Below, in pieces: positions 6,928-13,820 of a stretch of 14,463 nt of DNA. The notes under the pieces are model-generated. The model saw only the letters and a program-made list of their open reading frames with translations, did no database searches and had not been told where the DNA came from. The translations under genes and the position numbers were made by a program. Each line of letters starts with the position of its first letter. Position 1 is the stretch's first letter. Source of the stretch: Paracoccaceae bacterium (GTDB taxonomy: Bacteria > Pseudomonadota > Alphaproteobacteria > Rhodobacterales > Rhodobacteraceae); NCBI GenBank assembly GCA_003512825.1, contig DOOI01000123.1:21916-36378 (forward strand), given 5' to 3'.

Positions 6928-8706
6928 ATGCAGATTTTTCAGTTTTCCCAAGATGTGCAGGCATTGCTTGCGCTGGGCATCTTGGCCCTCATGTTTGGCT
7001 TTTTCCTGCGTGAGGTGTTCCCCACCGAAGTGGTTGCCATCGTGGCGGCGGCCGCGATGATTTTGCTCGGCCTCTTGCCAATCGATAAGGCAACGGCGGT
7101 CCTTTCAAATACAGCGCCTTGGACCATTGCGATGATGTTTATTGTCATGGGGGCCTTGGTGCGAACTGGCGCGCTCGATGTGGTGACGTCATTAGCGGAT
7201 CGGCATGCGCGCAAGAACCCCAAGCTGGCCATCGCGGTGATTATGATATGTGTGGTTCTTGCTTCTGCAATCATGAACAACACACCGGTGGTGGTGGTGA
7301 TGCTGCCGATTTTTGTGCAGCTCTCCAAGACGATTGATACTTCTGCATCCAAGCTTTTGATCCCTCTTTCCTATGCGGCAATCCTCGGCGGAACGCTGAC
7401 GCTGATCGGAACATCCACCAATCTGCTGGTGGATGGGGTGGCGCGTGCTCAAGGAATGGAACCCTTTTCGATGTTCGAGGTCACGCCGTTGACGTTTTTC
7501 CTCGTCCTTTGGGGGTTGATTTACATGGCTGTTTTTGGGCCAATCCTGCTGCCAGATCGGGCAAGCATGGCGACGTTGCTTTCTGACCGCAGCAAGATGA
7601 AGTTCTTTACCGAAGCGGTAATTCCGCCCGAGTCAAATTTGATTGGGCGGGAAGTGCTCTCTGTGCAGCTCTTCAAGCGAGAGGGTGTGCGCTTGATAGA
7701 CGTTGTCCGTGGAGACCAATCGCTGCGTCGCGCATTGCAAGGCGTCACCTTGCAGGTTGGTGATCGAGTGGTATTGCGAACCCAGATGACCGAGCTTTTG
7801 AGCCTGCAAAACAACAAGAGCCTCAAACGCGTCGACCAAGTGAGTGCCGTGGAAACGTCTACTGTCGAGGTGCTGATTACGCCCGGCTGCCGAATGGTGG
7901 GAAGAAGTCTGGGCGAAATGCGCCTGCGTCGTCGTTATGGGGTATATGTGCTGGCGGTTCACCGCCGAAACCAAAATATTGGGCGTCAGCTTGATGAATT
8001 GGAAGTGCGTGTTGGCGACACCTTGTTACTTGAAGGCGCGCCGGAAGATATCCAGCGCTTGGCGTCGGATATGGAAATGGTCGATGTATCTCACCCCTCT
8101 GCGCGGGCGTATCGCCGAGGGCATGCTCCCATAGCCGTCGCAACGTTGATCGGAATTGTTGTGCTTGCGACTTTTGGCGTTGCGGAAATTCATACGCTCG
8201 CGTTTCTGGGCGCGGCTCTGGTTCTGGTCACAGGCTGCGTTGACGCCGATGAAGCCTTTAGCCACATCGACTCCGGCCTCCTTGCCCTGATCTTCGCCAT
8301 GTTGGCGGTGGGCGCTGGTTTGGACCATACAGGCGCTTTGAATGTCCTTGTAGACGCCATTGCGCCTGCAATGTCCGAATTGCCACCTTTCTTGATTGTT
8401 GGTGCGGTATTCATGTTGACCACGACGCTGACGGAAGTGGTTTCAAACAATGCGGTGGCGGTAATCATGACGCCAATCGTTATCGGACTTGGACAGTCCT
8501 TGGGCGTTGATCCGCGCCCACTCGTTGTCGCCGTGATGGTTGGGGCATCTTACGCTTTTGCGACGCCCATCGGTTATCAGACCAACACGCTGGTTTACGG
8601 TCCGGGCGGGTACAAGTTTACCGATTTCATGAAAGTGGGAATTCCTTTGAACTTGTCGGTCGGACTGCTCGCGTCTGCGTTAATTCCTTGGATTTGGCCA
8701 CTCTAA
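6928..8706 (+). CDS. SLC13-family permease with two RCK_C (TrkA_C) domains
   Basis: Sodium/anion symporter-type membrane protein (DASS/SLC13, CitMHS-like) of 592 residues. The N-terminal membrane half (about 10-208) contains MNNTPVVVVML and the substrate/sodium motif IGTSTNLLV at 160-168. Two soluble RCK_C domains follow: about 225-295 (AVIPPESNLIGREV to GDRVVLR) and about 310-382 (EVLITPGCRMVGRSL to GDTLLLEG). The C-terminal membrane half (about 400-592) carries the pseudo-repeat motif VVSNNAVAVIMTP and the second clamshell motif PIGYQTNTLVYGPGGY. Family substrates include sulfate and di- or tricarboxylates; the RCK_C insert implies control by a small cytoplasmic ligand. GGGG lies just before the ATG. 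The 3' 80 bases are also coding on the opposite strand, for the end of the TPR/glycosyltransferase-like gene, and no terminator is seen. Confidence 0.9.
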   Translation: MQIFQFSQDVQALLALGILALMFGFFLREVFPTEVVAIVAAAAMILLGLLPIDKATAVLSNTAPWTIAMMFIVMGALVRTGALDVVTSLADRHARKNPKLAIAVIMICVVLASAIMNNTPVVVVMLPIFVQLSKTIDTSASKLLIPLSYAAILGGTLTLIGTSTNLLVDGVARAQGMEPFSMFEVTPLTFFLVLWGLIYMAVFGPILLPDRASMATLLSDRSKMKFFTEAVIPPESNLIGREVLSVQLFKREGVRLIDVVRGDQSLRRALQGVTLQVGDRVVLRTQMTELLSLQNNKSLKRVDQVSAVETSTVEVLITPGCRMVGRSLGEMRLRRRYGVYVLAVHRRNQNIGRQLDELEVRVGDTLLLEGAPEDIQRLASDMEMVDVSHPSARAYRRGHAPIAVATLIGIVVLATFGVAEIHTLAFLGAALVLVTGCVDADEAFSHIDSGLLALIFAMLAVGAGLDHTGALNVLVDAIAPAMSELPPFLIVGAVFMLTTTLTEVVSNNAVAVIMTPIVIGLGQSLGVDPRPLVVAVMVGASYAFATPIGYQTNTLVYGPGGYKFTDFMKVGIPLNLSVGLLASALIPWIWPL

Positions 8707-9817
8707 GCGCCATGCGCGCGGCAAAATCGTCTTGGCGCACATGCATGTTTTGCGGCAGGGGAAAGCGCGGATCAAAAGGAGCCGAGGCTTTGAAGTTAAA
8801 GACACTATCCTGCACGAAGGCGCGATCACGCATAAACGGCCAGACTTCGCGGCGCAAAAACAGTTGATCTGTAACGCGACTGTTTAGAATCCCGTCGCGC
8901 GCACGCACAAAATTCAAGATACGCTGACCCATCTGTGGAACGTTTCCCCGGTGCGCGCCCCAAAGCCCGGCAAGGATCAACTCGGAATGGGTGCGATAGT
9001 CGCGCATGACATGAAAAGGCTTGCCTGACGCGAGCCAATCGCGCACCGCAACCGCCTCGCGCAGCGTAGGCACAGAATCGACATCGCGCACGAGATAGAG
9101 GTCTACGTCTCGGTCATCCTCGACCAAGAACCGCCAGAATAGACCGTATTTTGCAGCGGGAAGCTTCGGCACTTCCTTTATTTCCGCGCCTTCGCCTTGC
9201 AGGGTTTGCTTGGTGGCTATCGGCACCGAGGCATCAACGTAAAATCGCGCAGTCCAGCCGGGGTAAAGATGGCGAATGACAATGGCGTTTCGAACCGCAC
9301 CTTCAAGGTAGCGTAGGCCTTTTCCATAAAGTGAAAAAGAAATGATGTTTCTTTCCGGGGTTTCCGGATTGAATTGACTGAGTTTGATTTCCGGGGGCCG
9401 CGCAAGAATGCGGGCTTCGCGCTCTTTCAGCACCAAAGCCCGACGCCCCCATTGCTTGTTTTCAGCATGATGACCGAGGGCACCGTGCAACTCAGATAAA
9501 AACGCCGCGCGCAAGGTGGGCTCAAGCGGTGTCTTTGGGTGCTCGGCCAGCGCAATAGCATCGGCATATCGTCGGGCGCGATAGAGGGCGGAAACATGAT
9601 TTGATGCGCTTTCCCCGTTGGGGGCAACGCGCCACACGATGCCAGTGCGCCATACCGCCTCAGCGTAGTCACCTTCATTAAAGGCCTGCATCCCGAGCAA
9701 GCGTTGCGCGGGCAGATAATTTTCTGGAGCGGCCTTCAATATCTCTAGCTCCGCTTGGGAAAGGCTGAGATTACGGCGCTTAAGGATCGACTCGCACACT
9801 TCATGATATTCTTTCAT
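8627..9817 (-). CDS. TPR-containing putative glycosyltransferase-like protein
   Basis: Cytoplasmic-looking protein of 396 residues with no signal peptide. Residues about 1-135 are helical and TPR-like (EILKAAPENYLPAQRLLGMQ, FNEGDYAEAVW, ALYRARRYADAIALAEHP). Residues about 157-365 resemble a GT-A nucleotide-sugar transferase fold: IISFSLYGKGLRYLEGAVRN, then a strand LYLVRDVDSVP with a DxD-type DVDS at 245-248, then REAVAVRDWLASGKPFHVMRD and GLWGAHRG, then TDQLFLRREVWP. This suggests surface-polysaccharide or protein glycosylation, but no acceptor or donor can be named. The start at 9817 has only a weak ribosome site. The last 26 or so codons are antisense to the SLC13 3' end, which may mean that the C-terminus was extended by loss of an earlier stop. 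It stands alone on its strand. Confidence 0.65.
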   Translation of the reverse strand: MKEYHEVCESILKRRNLSLSQAELEILKAAPENYLPAQRLLGMQAFNEGDYAEAVWRTGIVWRVAPNGESASNHVSALYRARRYADAIALAEHPKTPLEPTLRAAFLSELHGALGHHAENKQWGRRALVLKEREARILARPPEIKLSQFNPETPERNIISFSLYGKGLRYLEGAVRNAIVIRHLYPGWTARFYVDASVPIATKQTLQGEGAEIKEVPKLPAAKYGLFWRFLVEDDRDVDLYLVRDVDSVPTLREAVAVRDWLASGKPFHVMRDYRTHSELILAGLWGAHRGNVPQMGQRILNFVRARDGILNSRVTDQLFLRREVWPFMRDRAFVQDSVFNFKASAPFDPRFPLPQNMHVRQDDFAARMALRVAKSKELTQTRAVRPTSSKEFPLS

Positions 9818-9888
9818 GAGGCCATTCTACTCTTGATGGAGCGCCGCGTCATCTGCTCTCGGTGGGTTTAAGCGGCGTCATGACGAGA

Positions 9889-9909
9889 TTCTGCACCTCT
9901 CCTGCAGAA
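9889..9909. repeat. Perfect inverted repeat in the region upstream of clpP
   Basis: TTCTGCA (9889-9895) and TGCAGAA (9903-9909) are exact reverse complements separated by 7 bases. No T run follows on either strand, so it is not a standard terminator. It lies 111 bases upstream of clpP and 72 bases upstream of the divergent TPR/glycosyltransferase-like gene, where an operator would fit. A few inverted repeats of this size are expected by chance in a window this long. Confidence 0.35.
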
Positions 9910-9931
9910 CGGTCTCAAGACAATTGGCGGT

Positions 9932-9950
9932 CGTCCCCTTGCAGGGGGCG
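9932..9950. repeat. Hairpin with CCCCT-N3-AGGGG core, copy 2, upstream of clpP
   Basis: The core CCCCTTGCAGGGG (9935-9947) extends to an eight-pair stem from C9932 to G9950, including one T-G pair, with a 3-base loop. It lies 73-85 bases upstream of the clpP ATG and shares all ten arm bases and the spacing with 4515-4527. The T tract expected of a terminator is absent. Confidence 0.5.
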
Positions 9951-9966
9951 GGGCGGCAAACTAAGA
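9938..9966 (+). promoter_or_regulatory. Possible RpoH-like (heat shock) promoter for clpP
   Basis: CTTGCA at 9938-9943 and CTAAGA at 9961-9966 are separated by 17 bases. The -35 half resembles the alphaproteobacterial heat-shock pattern CTTGAA; the -10 half is a poor match to CYTATNT. clpP is often under RpoH control, which is the main reason to list it. It overlaps the hairpin at 9932-9950. Confidence 0.2.
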
Positions 9967-10019
9967 CTCTTTTAGGACCCTCGGGTTAAACCAATGTCAT
10001 AACAGTAGGCGAGCCAAAG

Positions 10020-10655
10020 ATGAGAGATCCCGTAGAGCTTTACATGAACACCCTGGTCCCCATGGTGGTTGAACAGACCAGCCGGGGCGAACGGGCCTAC
10101 GATATCTATTCGCGTCTTCTCAAAGAGCGGATCATTTTCGTGGCGGGCCCAGTGCATGACGGCATGGCGACGCTCATCGTTGCACAGTTGCTGCACCTTG
10201 AGGCGGAGAACCCGTCCAAGGAAATCTCTATGTATATCAACAGCCCTGGCGGCGTTGTCACGTCGGGCTTGTCGATCTACGACACGATGCAATATATCCG
10301 CCCCCGCGTCTCGACGCTGGTGATTGGCCAAGCCGCCTCCATGGGGTCGCTTTTGCTCACTGCCGGTGAGAAAGATATGCGCTTCTCGTTGCCGAATTCG
10401 CGGATCATGGTCCACCAGCCCTCCGGCGGCTACCAAGGCCAAGCCACGGATATCCTGATTCACGCCCGCGAGACCGAACGCCTGAAAAAGCGTTTGAATG
10501 AAATCTACGTGAAACATACCGGAAACGACTATGACACTGTTGTCTCTGCTCTTGAGCGGGACAACTTCATGGAGCCGGAAGAAGCAAAAAAATGGGGTTT
10601 GATCGATCAGATCGTCGAAAGCCGTGGCAAGGCGGACCCAAAAGATAAAGCGTAA
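10020..10655 (+). CDS. clpP: ATP-dependent Clp protease proteolytic subunit ClpP
   Basis: Serine peptidase forming the tetradecameric barrel that degrades proteins unfolded by ClpX or ClpA. Length is 211 residues, normal for the family. The catalytic triad is visible: Ser107 in [11 protein letters not shown], His132 in [15 protein letters not shown] and Asp181 in [26 protein letters not shown] at 73-91 is the substrate-groove strand region. The start [20 protein letters not shown] is typical of alphaproteobacterial ClpP, and the short N-terminal propeptide is processed in many species. Only a weak AGGCGAG precedes the ATG. A 202-base upstream region holds two inverted repeats and a possible heat-shock promoter. 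A terminator follows, so clpX next door is at least partly transcribed separately. Confidence 0.98.
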   Translation: MRDPVELYMNTLVPMVVEQTSRGERAYDIYSRLLKERIIFVAGPVHDGMATLIVAQLLHLEAENPSKEISMYINSPGGVVTSGLSIYDTMQYIRPRVSTLVIGQAASMGSLLLTAGEKDMRFSLPNSRIMVHQPSGGYQGQATDILIHARETERLKKRLNEIYVKHTGNDYDTVVSALERDNFMEPEEAKKWGLIDQIVESRGKADPKDKA

Positions 10656-10660
10656 CGCGT

Positions 10661-10691
10661 AAGTGTCCGTTCATGGGGAGCGGGCACTTTT
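10661..10691 (+). terminator. Rho-independent terminator between clpP and clpX
   Basis: AAGTGTCCG (10661-10669) pairs with CGGGCACTT (10681-10689) over nine pairs including one G-T, around an 11-base loop. The stem ends in a short T run (10688-10691). It begins six bases after the clpP stop. The large loop and short T run suggest partial rather than complete termination. Confidence 0.65.
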
Positions 10692-10695
10692 GACA
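10690..10695 (+). promoter_or_regulatory. Possible -35 box (TTGACA) for clpX
   Basis: Perfect TTGACA that shares its first two T with the clpP terminator T run. With 17-base spacing the -10 position reads CTGTCC, and TCCTAAT lies a few bases further, so the -10 is unclear. It lies 95 bases upstream of the clpX ATG. Confidence 0.35.
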
Positions 10696-10789
10696 TTGTG
10701 GCTGGGGCGGGGCTGTCCTAATCTTGTGTCCAAGAGAATAGGACGATCCGGCCCAACCCTTAGCAACCGACGGGCCTGAAAGGGACGAC

Positions 10790-12055
10790 ATGGCAACGAA
10801 CTCTGGCGACAGCAAGAATACGCTCTACTGCTCTTTCTGCGGGAAGAGCCAGCACGAAGTACGAAAGCTGATCGCTGGGCCGACAGTGTTCATTTGCGAT
10901 GAATGCGTTGAGCTTTGCATGGATATCATCCGGGAAGAGACAAAATCTTCCGGCATGAAGTCTCGTGATGGCGTGCCTACGCCACTCGATATCTGCAAGG
11001 TTCTCGATGACTATGTGATCGGTCAAGCCCGCGCAAAACGGGTGCTCTCGGTTGCTGTTCATAACCACTACAAGCGCCTCAATCACTCGGCCAAGACCAA
11101 TGACATCGAGCTGTCTAAATCAAACATCTTGCTGATTGGTCCGACAGGCTGCGGCAAGACCTTGCTGGCGCAAACCTTGGCGCGCATCCTTGACGTGCCT
11201 TTTACCATGGCTGATGCCACCACGCTGACCGAGGCCGGCTATGTGGGCGAAGATGTGGAAAACATCATTCTCAAATTGCTGCAAGCCTCCGAATATAACG
11301 TCGAGCGCGCGCAGCGCGGTATCGTCTATATCGACGAAGTTGATAAAATCACGCGCAAGTCCGAAAACCCGTCGATCACGCGCGACGTTTCGGGCGAGGG
11401 TGTGCAGCAAGCCCTCTTGAAACTTATGGAGGGCACCGTTGCTTCTGTGCCGCCACAAGGGGGGCGCAAGCACCCGCAGCAAGAGTTTTTGCAAGTCGAT
11501 ACAACAAATATCCTGTTTATCTGCGGCGGTGCGTTTTCCGGTCTCGACCGGATCATCGCTCAGCGCGGTAAGGGATCGGCCATGGGCTTTGGGGCAGAGG
11601 TGAAAGATCCTGATGCACGCCGTGTTGGCGAGCTGTTCAAGGAGCTGGAGCCAGAAGATCTGCTGAAATTCGGCTTGATCCCTGAATTTGTTGGCCGTTT
11701 GCCGGTGATTGCCACGCTCGAGGACCTTGACGAAGATGCGTTGATCACAATCCTGACCGAGCCAAAGAATGCTTTGGTCAAGCAATACCAGCGCTTGTTC
11801 GAGATTGAAGACGTGCAACTGACGTTCACAGACGATGCACTCAAAGCCATTGCCAAACGCGCAATCGAACGCAAGACCGGTGCACGTGGTTTGCGCTCAA
11901 TTCTCGAAGACATCTTGCTGGACACCATGTTTGAGCTGCCGGGGCAAGCGGACGCGTCCGAAGTTGTGGTCAACGAAGAAGCCGCCACTAGCAAGGCACC
12001 TCCCTTGGTGATTTACGCCGAACCCAAAAAGGAGCCTGCAACGGCAGGCCGATAA
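10790..12055 (+). CDS. clpX: ATP-dependent Clp protease ATP-binding subunit ClpX
   Basis: AAA+ unfoldase of 421 residues that recognises tagged substrates and feeds them to ClpP. Domains in order: N-terminal zinc-binding domain with Cys14, Cys17, Cys36 and Cys39 (CSFCGKS ... CDECVELC); Walker A GPTGCGKT at 117-124; pore-1 loop GYVG at 150-153; Walker B IVYIDE at 178-183; the RKH loop at 226-228; the ClpP-docking IGF loop as MGF at 265-267; and sensor 2 Arg366 in TGARGLRS. The conservative Ile-to-Met change in the docking loop is the only unusual point. GAAAGGGA sits just before the ATG. It lies 134 bases after clpP, behind a terminator and a TTGACA, so it probably has its own promoter as well as read-through. 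It ends in a strong terminator. Confidence 0.98.
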   Translation: MATNSGDSKNTLYCSFCGKSQHEVRKLIAGPTVFICDECVELCMDIIREETKSSGMKSRDGVPTPLDICKVLDDYVIGQARAKRVLSVAVHNHYKRLNHSAKTNDIELSKSNILLIGPTGCGKTLLAQTLARILDVPFTMADATTLTEAGYVGEDVENIILKLLQASEYNVERAQRGIVYIDEVDKITRKSENPSITRDVSGEGVQQALLKLMEGTVASVPPQGGRKHPQQEFLQVDTTNILFICGGAFSGLDRIIAQRGKGSAMGFGAEVKDPDARRVGELFKELEPEDLLKFGLIPEFVGRLPVIATLEDLDEDALITILTEPKNALVKQYQRLFEIEDVQLTFTDDALKAIAKRAIERKTGARGLRSILEDILLDTMFELPGQADASEVVVNEEAATSKAPPLVIYAEPKKEPATAGR

Positions 12056-12070
12056 GGGTAGGAATTGAAC

Positions 12071-12099
12071 AGGCGGGGGAGACCCCGCCTTTTTCTTTT
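12071..12099 (+). terminator. Strong rho-independent terminator after clpX
   Basis: AGGCGGGG (12071-12078) and CCCCGCCT (12083-12090) form a perfect 8-pair stem with a GAGA tetraloop, followed by TTTTCTTTT (12091-12099). It begins 15 bases after the clpX stop. Its T run abuts the GGAG ribosome site of the RidA-family gene (12100-12103). Confidence 0.92.
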
Positions 12100-12110
12100 G
12101 GAGCTGGCGC

Positions 12111-12467
12111 ATGCGGCGAATTTCATCTGGAGGACCCTACGAGGCAAAAATCGGCTATTGCCGCGCCGTCGTGGCAGGGGGATTTGTGCATGTTGCAGGC
12201 ACCGTAGGGCAGGGCTTGTCCGTTACCGAACAATGCAAGAGTGCGCTGGACATCATTGGTCAGGCCTTGACTCAAGCGGGCGTGAGTTTCGCGGATGTTG
12301 TCCGCGTCACATATTACTTACCCGATCGTGCGGATTTTGAGCCTTGTTGGCCGCTGCTGGCGGCGACGTTCGGTGCAAATCCACCAGCAGCAACGATGAT
12401 CGAATGTGGTCTGATTGATCCGAAGTATCGGATCGAGATCGAGGTCACAGCGCTCGCCAAGGTATAG
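12111..12467 (+). CDS. RidA-family (YjgF/YER057c/UK114) protein without the usual arginine
   Basis: Small trimeric-fold protein of 118 residues of the Rid superfamily. The opening RRISSGGPYEAKIGYCRAVVAGGFVHVAGT and the closing YRIEIEVTALAKV are typical, with the middle FADVVRVTYYLPDRADFEP. Canonical RidA hydrolyses reactive enamine/imine intermediates using an arginine (Arg105 in E. coli) in a PAR(S/T) motif; here the motif reads PPAAT, with alanine at the aligned residue 94. That places the protein with Rid subgroups lacking this arginine, whose function is mostly unknown, so deaminase activity should not be assumed. GGAG lies seven bases before the ATG. The clpX terminator ends directly before that site, so the source of its transcript is unclear. 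It converges on the cupin gene with one base between the stop codons. Confidence 0.85.
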   Translation: MRRISSGGPYEAKIGYCRAVVAGGFVHVAGTVGQGLSVTEQCKSALDIIGQALTQAGVSFADVVRVTYYLPDRADFEPCWPLLAATFGANPPAATMIECGLIDPKYRIEIEVTALAKV

Positions 12468-12468
12468 T

Positions 12469-12852
12469 CTATCCGGTCACGACGGCTTCTTGCCACGTGA
12501 CAGACACACCGTTTTCTGCCTCCTGAAAAGCAAAATGCACCATGTCGCTTTCGGGGGCCGCACCATGCCAGTGGCGCTCGCCCGGCTCAAAAAAGACCGT
12601 ATCTCCGGGCAGGAGATCAATCACAGATCCACCCTCGCGTTGTGCCTGCCCATGCCCGGAGAGGATATGGATCGTTTGACCTAAGGGGTGAGTATGCCAG
12701 AAAGTGCGGGCCCCTGCCGCAAAGGACACAACCAAGGCCCTGACACGTGCGGGCTCTGGTGCCTCGATCACGGGTGTGAGTGTTACCTTCCCAGAAAAAT
12801 ACTGCGCTGGCCCGGGAGTTTCGGGACGACTGCCGCTCTTGTGATAAATCAT
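12469..12852 (-). CDS. Small cupin protein, hydroxynitrile lyase-like metal site
   Basis: Single-domain metal-binding cupin of 127 residues. Cupin motif 1 is FWHTHPLGQTIHILSGHG (51-68) and motif 2 is PGDTVFFEPGERHWHGAAP (82-100). Likely metal ligands are His53, His55, Gln59 and His94. These match, from memory, the ligand set and numbering of the Mn-dependent cupin (R)-hydroxynitrile lyase of Granulicella (GrHNL), and the QREGG and HWHGA stretches are also shared with that group. The physiological substrate of these bacterial cupins is generally unknown, so an enzyme name would be overclaiming. No signal peptide is seen. The gene is divergent from NDUFA12 across 129 bases, in which I see no convincing promoter, only a 10-base palindrome CGCTCGAGCG at 12887-12896. 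Confidence 0.85.
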   Translation of the reverse strand: MIYHKSGSRPETPGPAQYFSGKVTLTPVIEAPEPARVRALVVSFAAGARTFWHTHPLGQTIHILSGHGQAQREGGSVIDLLPGDTVFFEPGERHWHGAAPESDMVHFAFQEAENGVSVTWQEAVVTG

Positions 12853-12981
12853 GCCTCATTCCTTCTGTGATTGGTGCAACTGTGATCGCTCGAGCGCAAG
12901 AAGCAAGCCCTGTGGCGTCGGGTCTCTGGACCTTTGATGTGCAAGCAGTCATAAGAGGGCGAAATTTATGAGGAGTCGTCC

Positions 12982-13365
12982 ATGGGCATTCTCACGACGC
13001 TGCTGCGGTCTGTGACTTGGTGGAACGGGCAAACGCTGAACACCCAAATTTACACGTGGCGCAAAGGCCGTCGCGTGGGTGACGACGCTGAAGGCAACGT
13101 TTATTACGAGAATCGTGACGGCAAGCGCCGTTGGGTCATCTATAATGGCGAAGCCGAAGCAAGCCGTGTCTCGGCTGATTGGCACGGCTGGCTGCACCAC
13201 ACATTTGATGTGCCCCCGACCAAAGCGCCTTTGGCTCATAAAGCGTGGGAAAAGCCACATCAGGAAAATCTGACGGGCACGCCTTTGGCTTATGCTCCTG
13301 CGGGATCGCTGCGTCAGGCACAGCCTGCGGATCGCCGTGACTACGAAGCTTGGCAACCGGAATAA
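12982..13365 (+). CDS. NDUFA12-family subunit of NADH:ubiquinone oxidoreductase
   Basis: Homologue of the mitochondrial complex I accessory subunit NDUFA12 (B17.2), found in alphaproteobacterial complex I. Length is 127 residues. Recognisable features are the N-terminal [20 protein letters not shown], the core [19 protein letters not shown] (39-56) and [20 protein letters not shown] (61-80), with a proline-rich C-terminal tail typical of the alphaproteobacterial form. It is soluble and peripheral, without signal peptide or membrane helix. GAGGAG precedes the ATG. mlaD begins five bases after the stop, so the two are co-transcribed. As usual for this subunit, it lies outside any nuo cluster visible here. 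Confidence 0.93.
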   Translation: MGILTTLLRSVTWWNGQTLNTQIYTWRKGRRVGDDAEGNVYYENRDGKRRWVIYNGEAEASRVSADWHGWLHHTFDVPPTKAPLAHKAWEKPHQENLTGTPLAYAPAGSLRQAQPADRRDYEAWQPE

Positions 13366-13370
13366 CCACC

Positions 13371-13820
13371 ATGGCCGAAAACCGGACAGAAGTACTGGTG
13401 GGCGGCCTCGTATTGGCCGCAGCGTTGGGATTTGTTGTTTATGCCGGACAACTGACAGGATTGACGTCCAATCCATCGGGTTATTCGCTAAATGCGTCGT
13501 TCCGATCGCTTGAAGGCATCACCGTAGGCTCGGATGTGCGACTGGCGGGGGTGAAAATCGGCTCGATTTCGAGTGTCGAATTAGACCCGCAAACCTACCG
13601 CGCAAAGACGGTATTCACGATTGGGGCGGATGTAAAAATTCCCGATGATAGTGCTGTTGTCATCTCTTCCGAAGGGTTGTTGGGCGGTAACTTCGTAGAG
13701 ATCATGCCGGGGGCTTCGGACTTTTACTACGAAGCCGGTGCCGAGATTGAAGATACGCAAGGGGCTGTCAGCCTTATCTCGCTTTTGATGAAATTCGTCT
13801 CGGGCGACAAAGCACAATGA
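13371..13820 (+). CDS. mlaD: MlaD-type MCE-domain phospholipid transport protein
   Basis: Periplasmic substrate-binding ring subunit of the Mla phospholipid transport system, inner-membrane anchored, 149 residues. Residues about 8-28 form the N-terminal membrane anchor (VLVGGLVLAAALGFVVYAGQ). The MCE domain spans about 37-115: YSLNASFRSLEGITVGSDVR, LAGVKIGSISSVELD, then SSEGLLGGNFVEIMPG. The C-terminal hydrophobic stretch SLISLLMKFV (134-143) is the helix expected to form the central pore. The start at 13371 (MAENRTEVLVGG) matches family N-termini; an ATG at 13350 lies inside the NDUFA12 gene. The stop overlaps the DUF2155 ATG (ATGA at 13817). No mlaE, mlaF or mlaC is adjacent in the window. 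Confidence 0.9.
   Translation: MAENRTEVLVGGLVLAAALGFVVYAGQLTGLTSNPSGYSLNASFRSLEGITVGSDVRLAGVKIGSISSVELDPQTYRAKTVFTIGADVKIPDDSAVVISSEGLLGGNFVEIMPGASDFYYEAGAEIEDTQGAVSLISLLMKFVSGDKAQ

Noticed and set aside
11120..11818. Open frame of 232 codons antisense to clpX
   Set aside because: Falls inside the most conserved part of clpX; its composition reflects the opposite strand.
12887..12896. Perfect 10-base palindrome CGCTCGAGCG between the cupin and NDUFA12 genes
   Set aside because: Five independent base matches are expected about once per 1000 positions, so it is not significant alone, though it could still be an operator.
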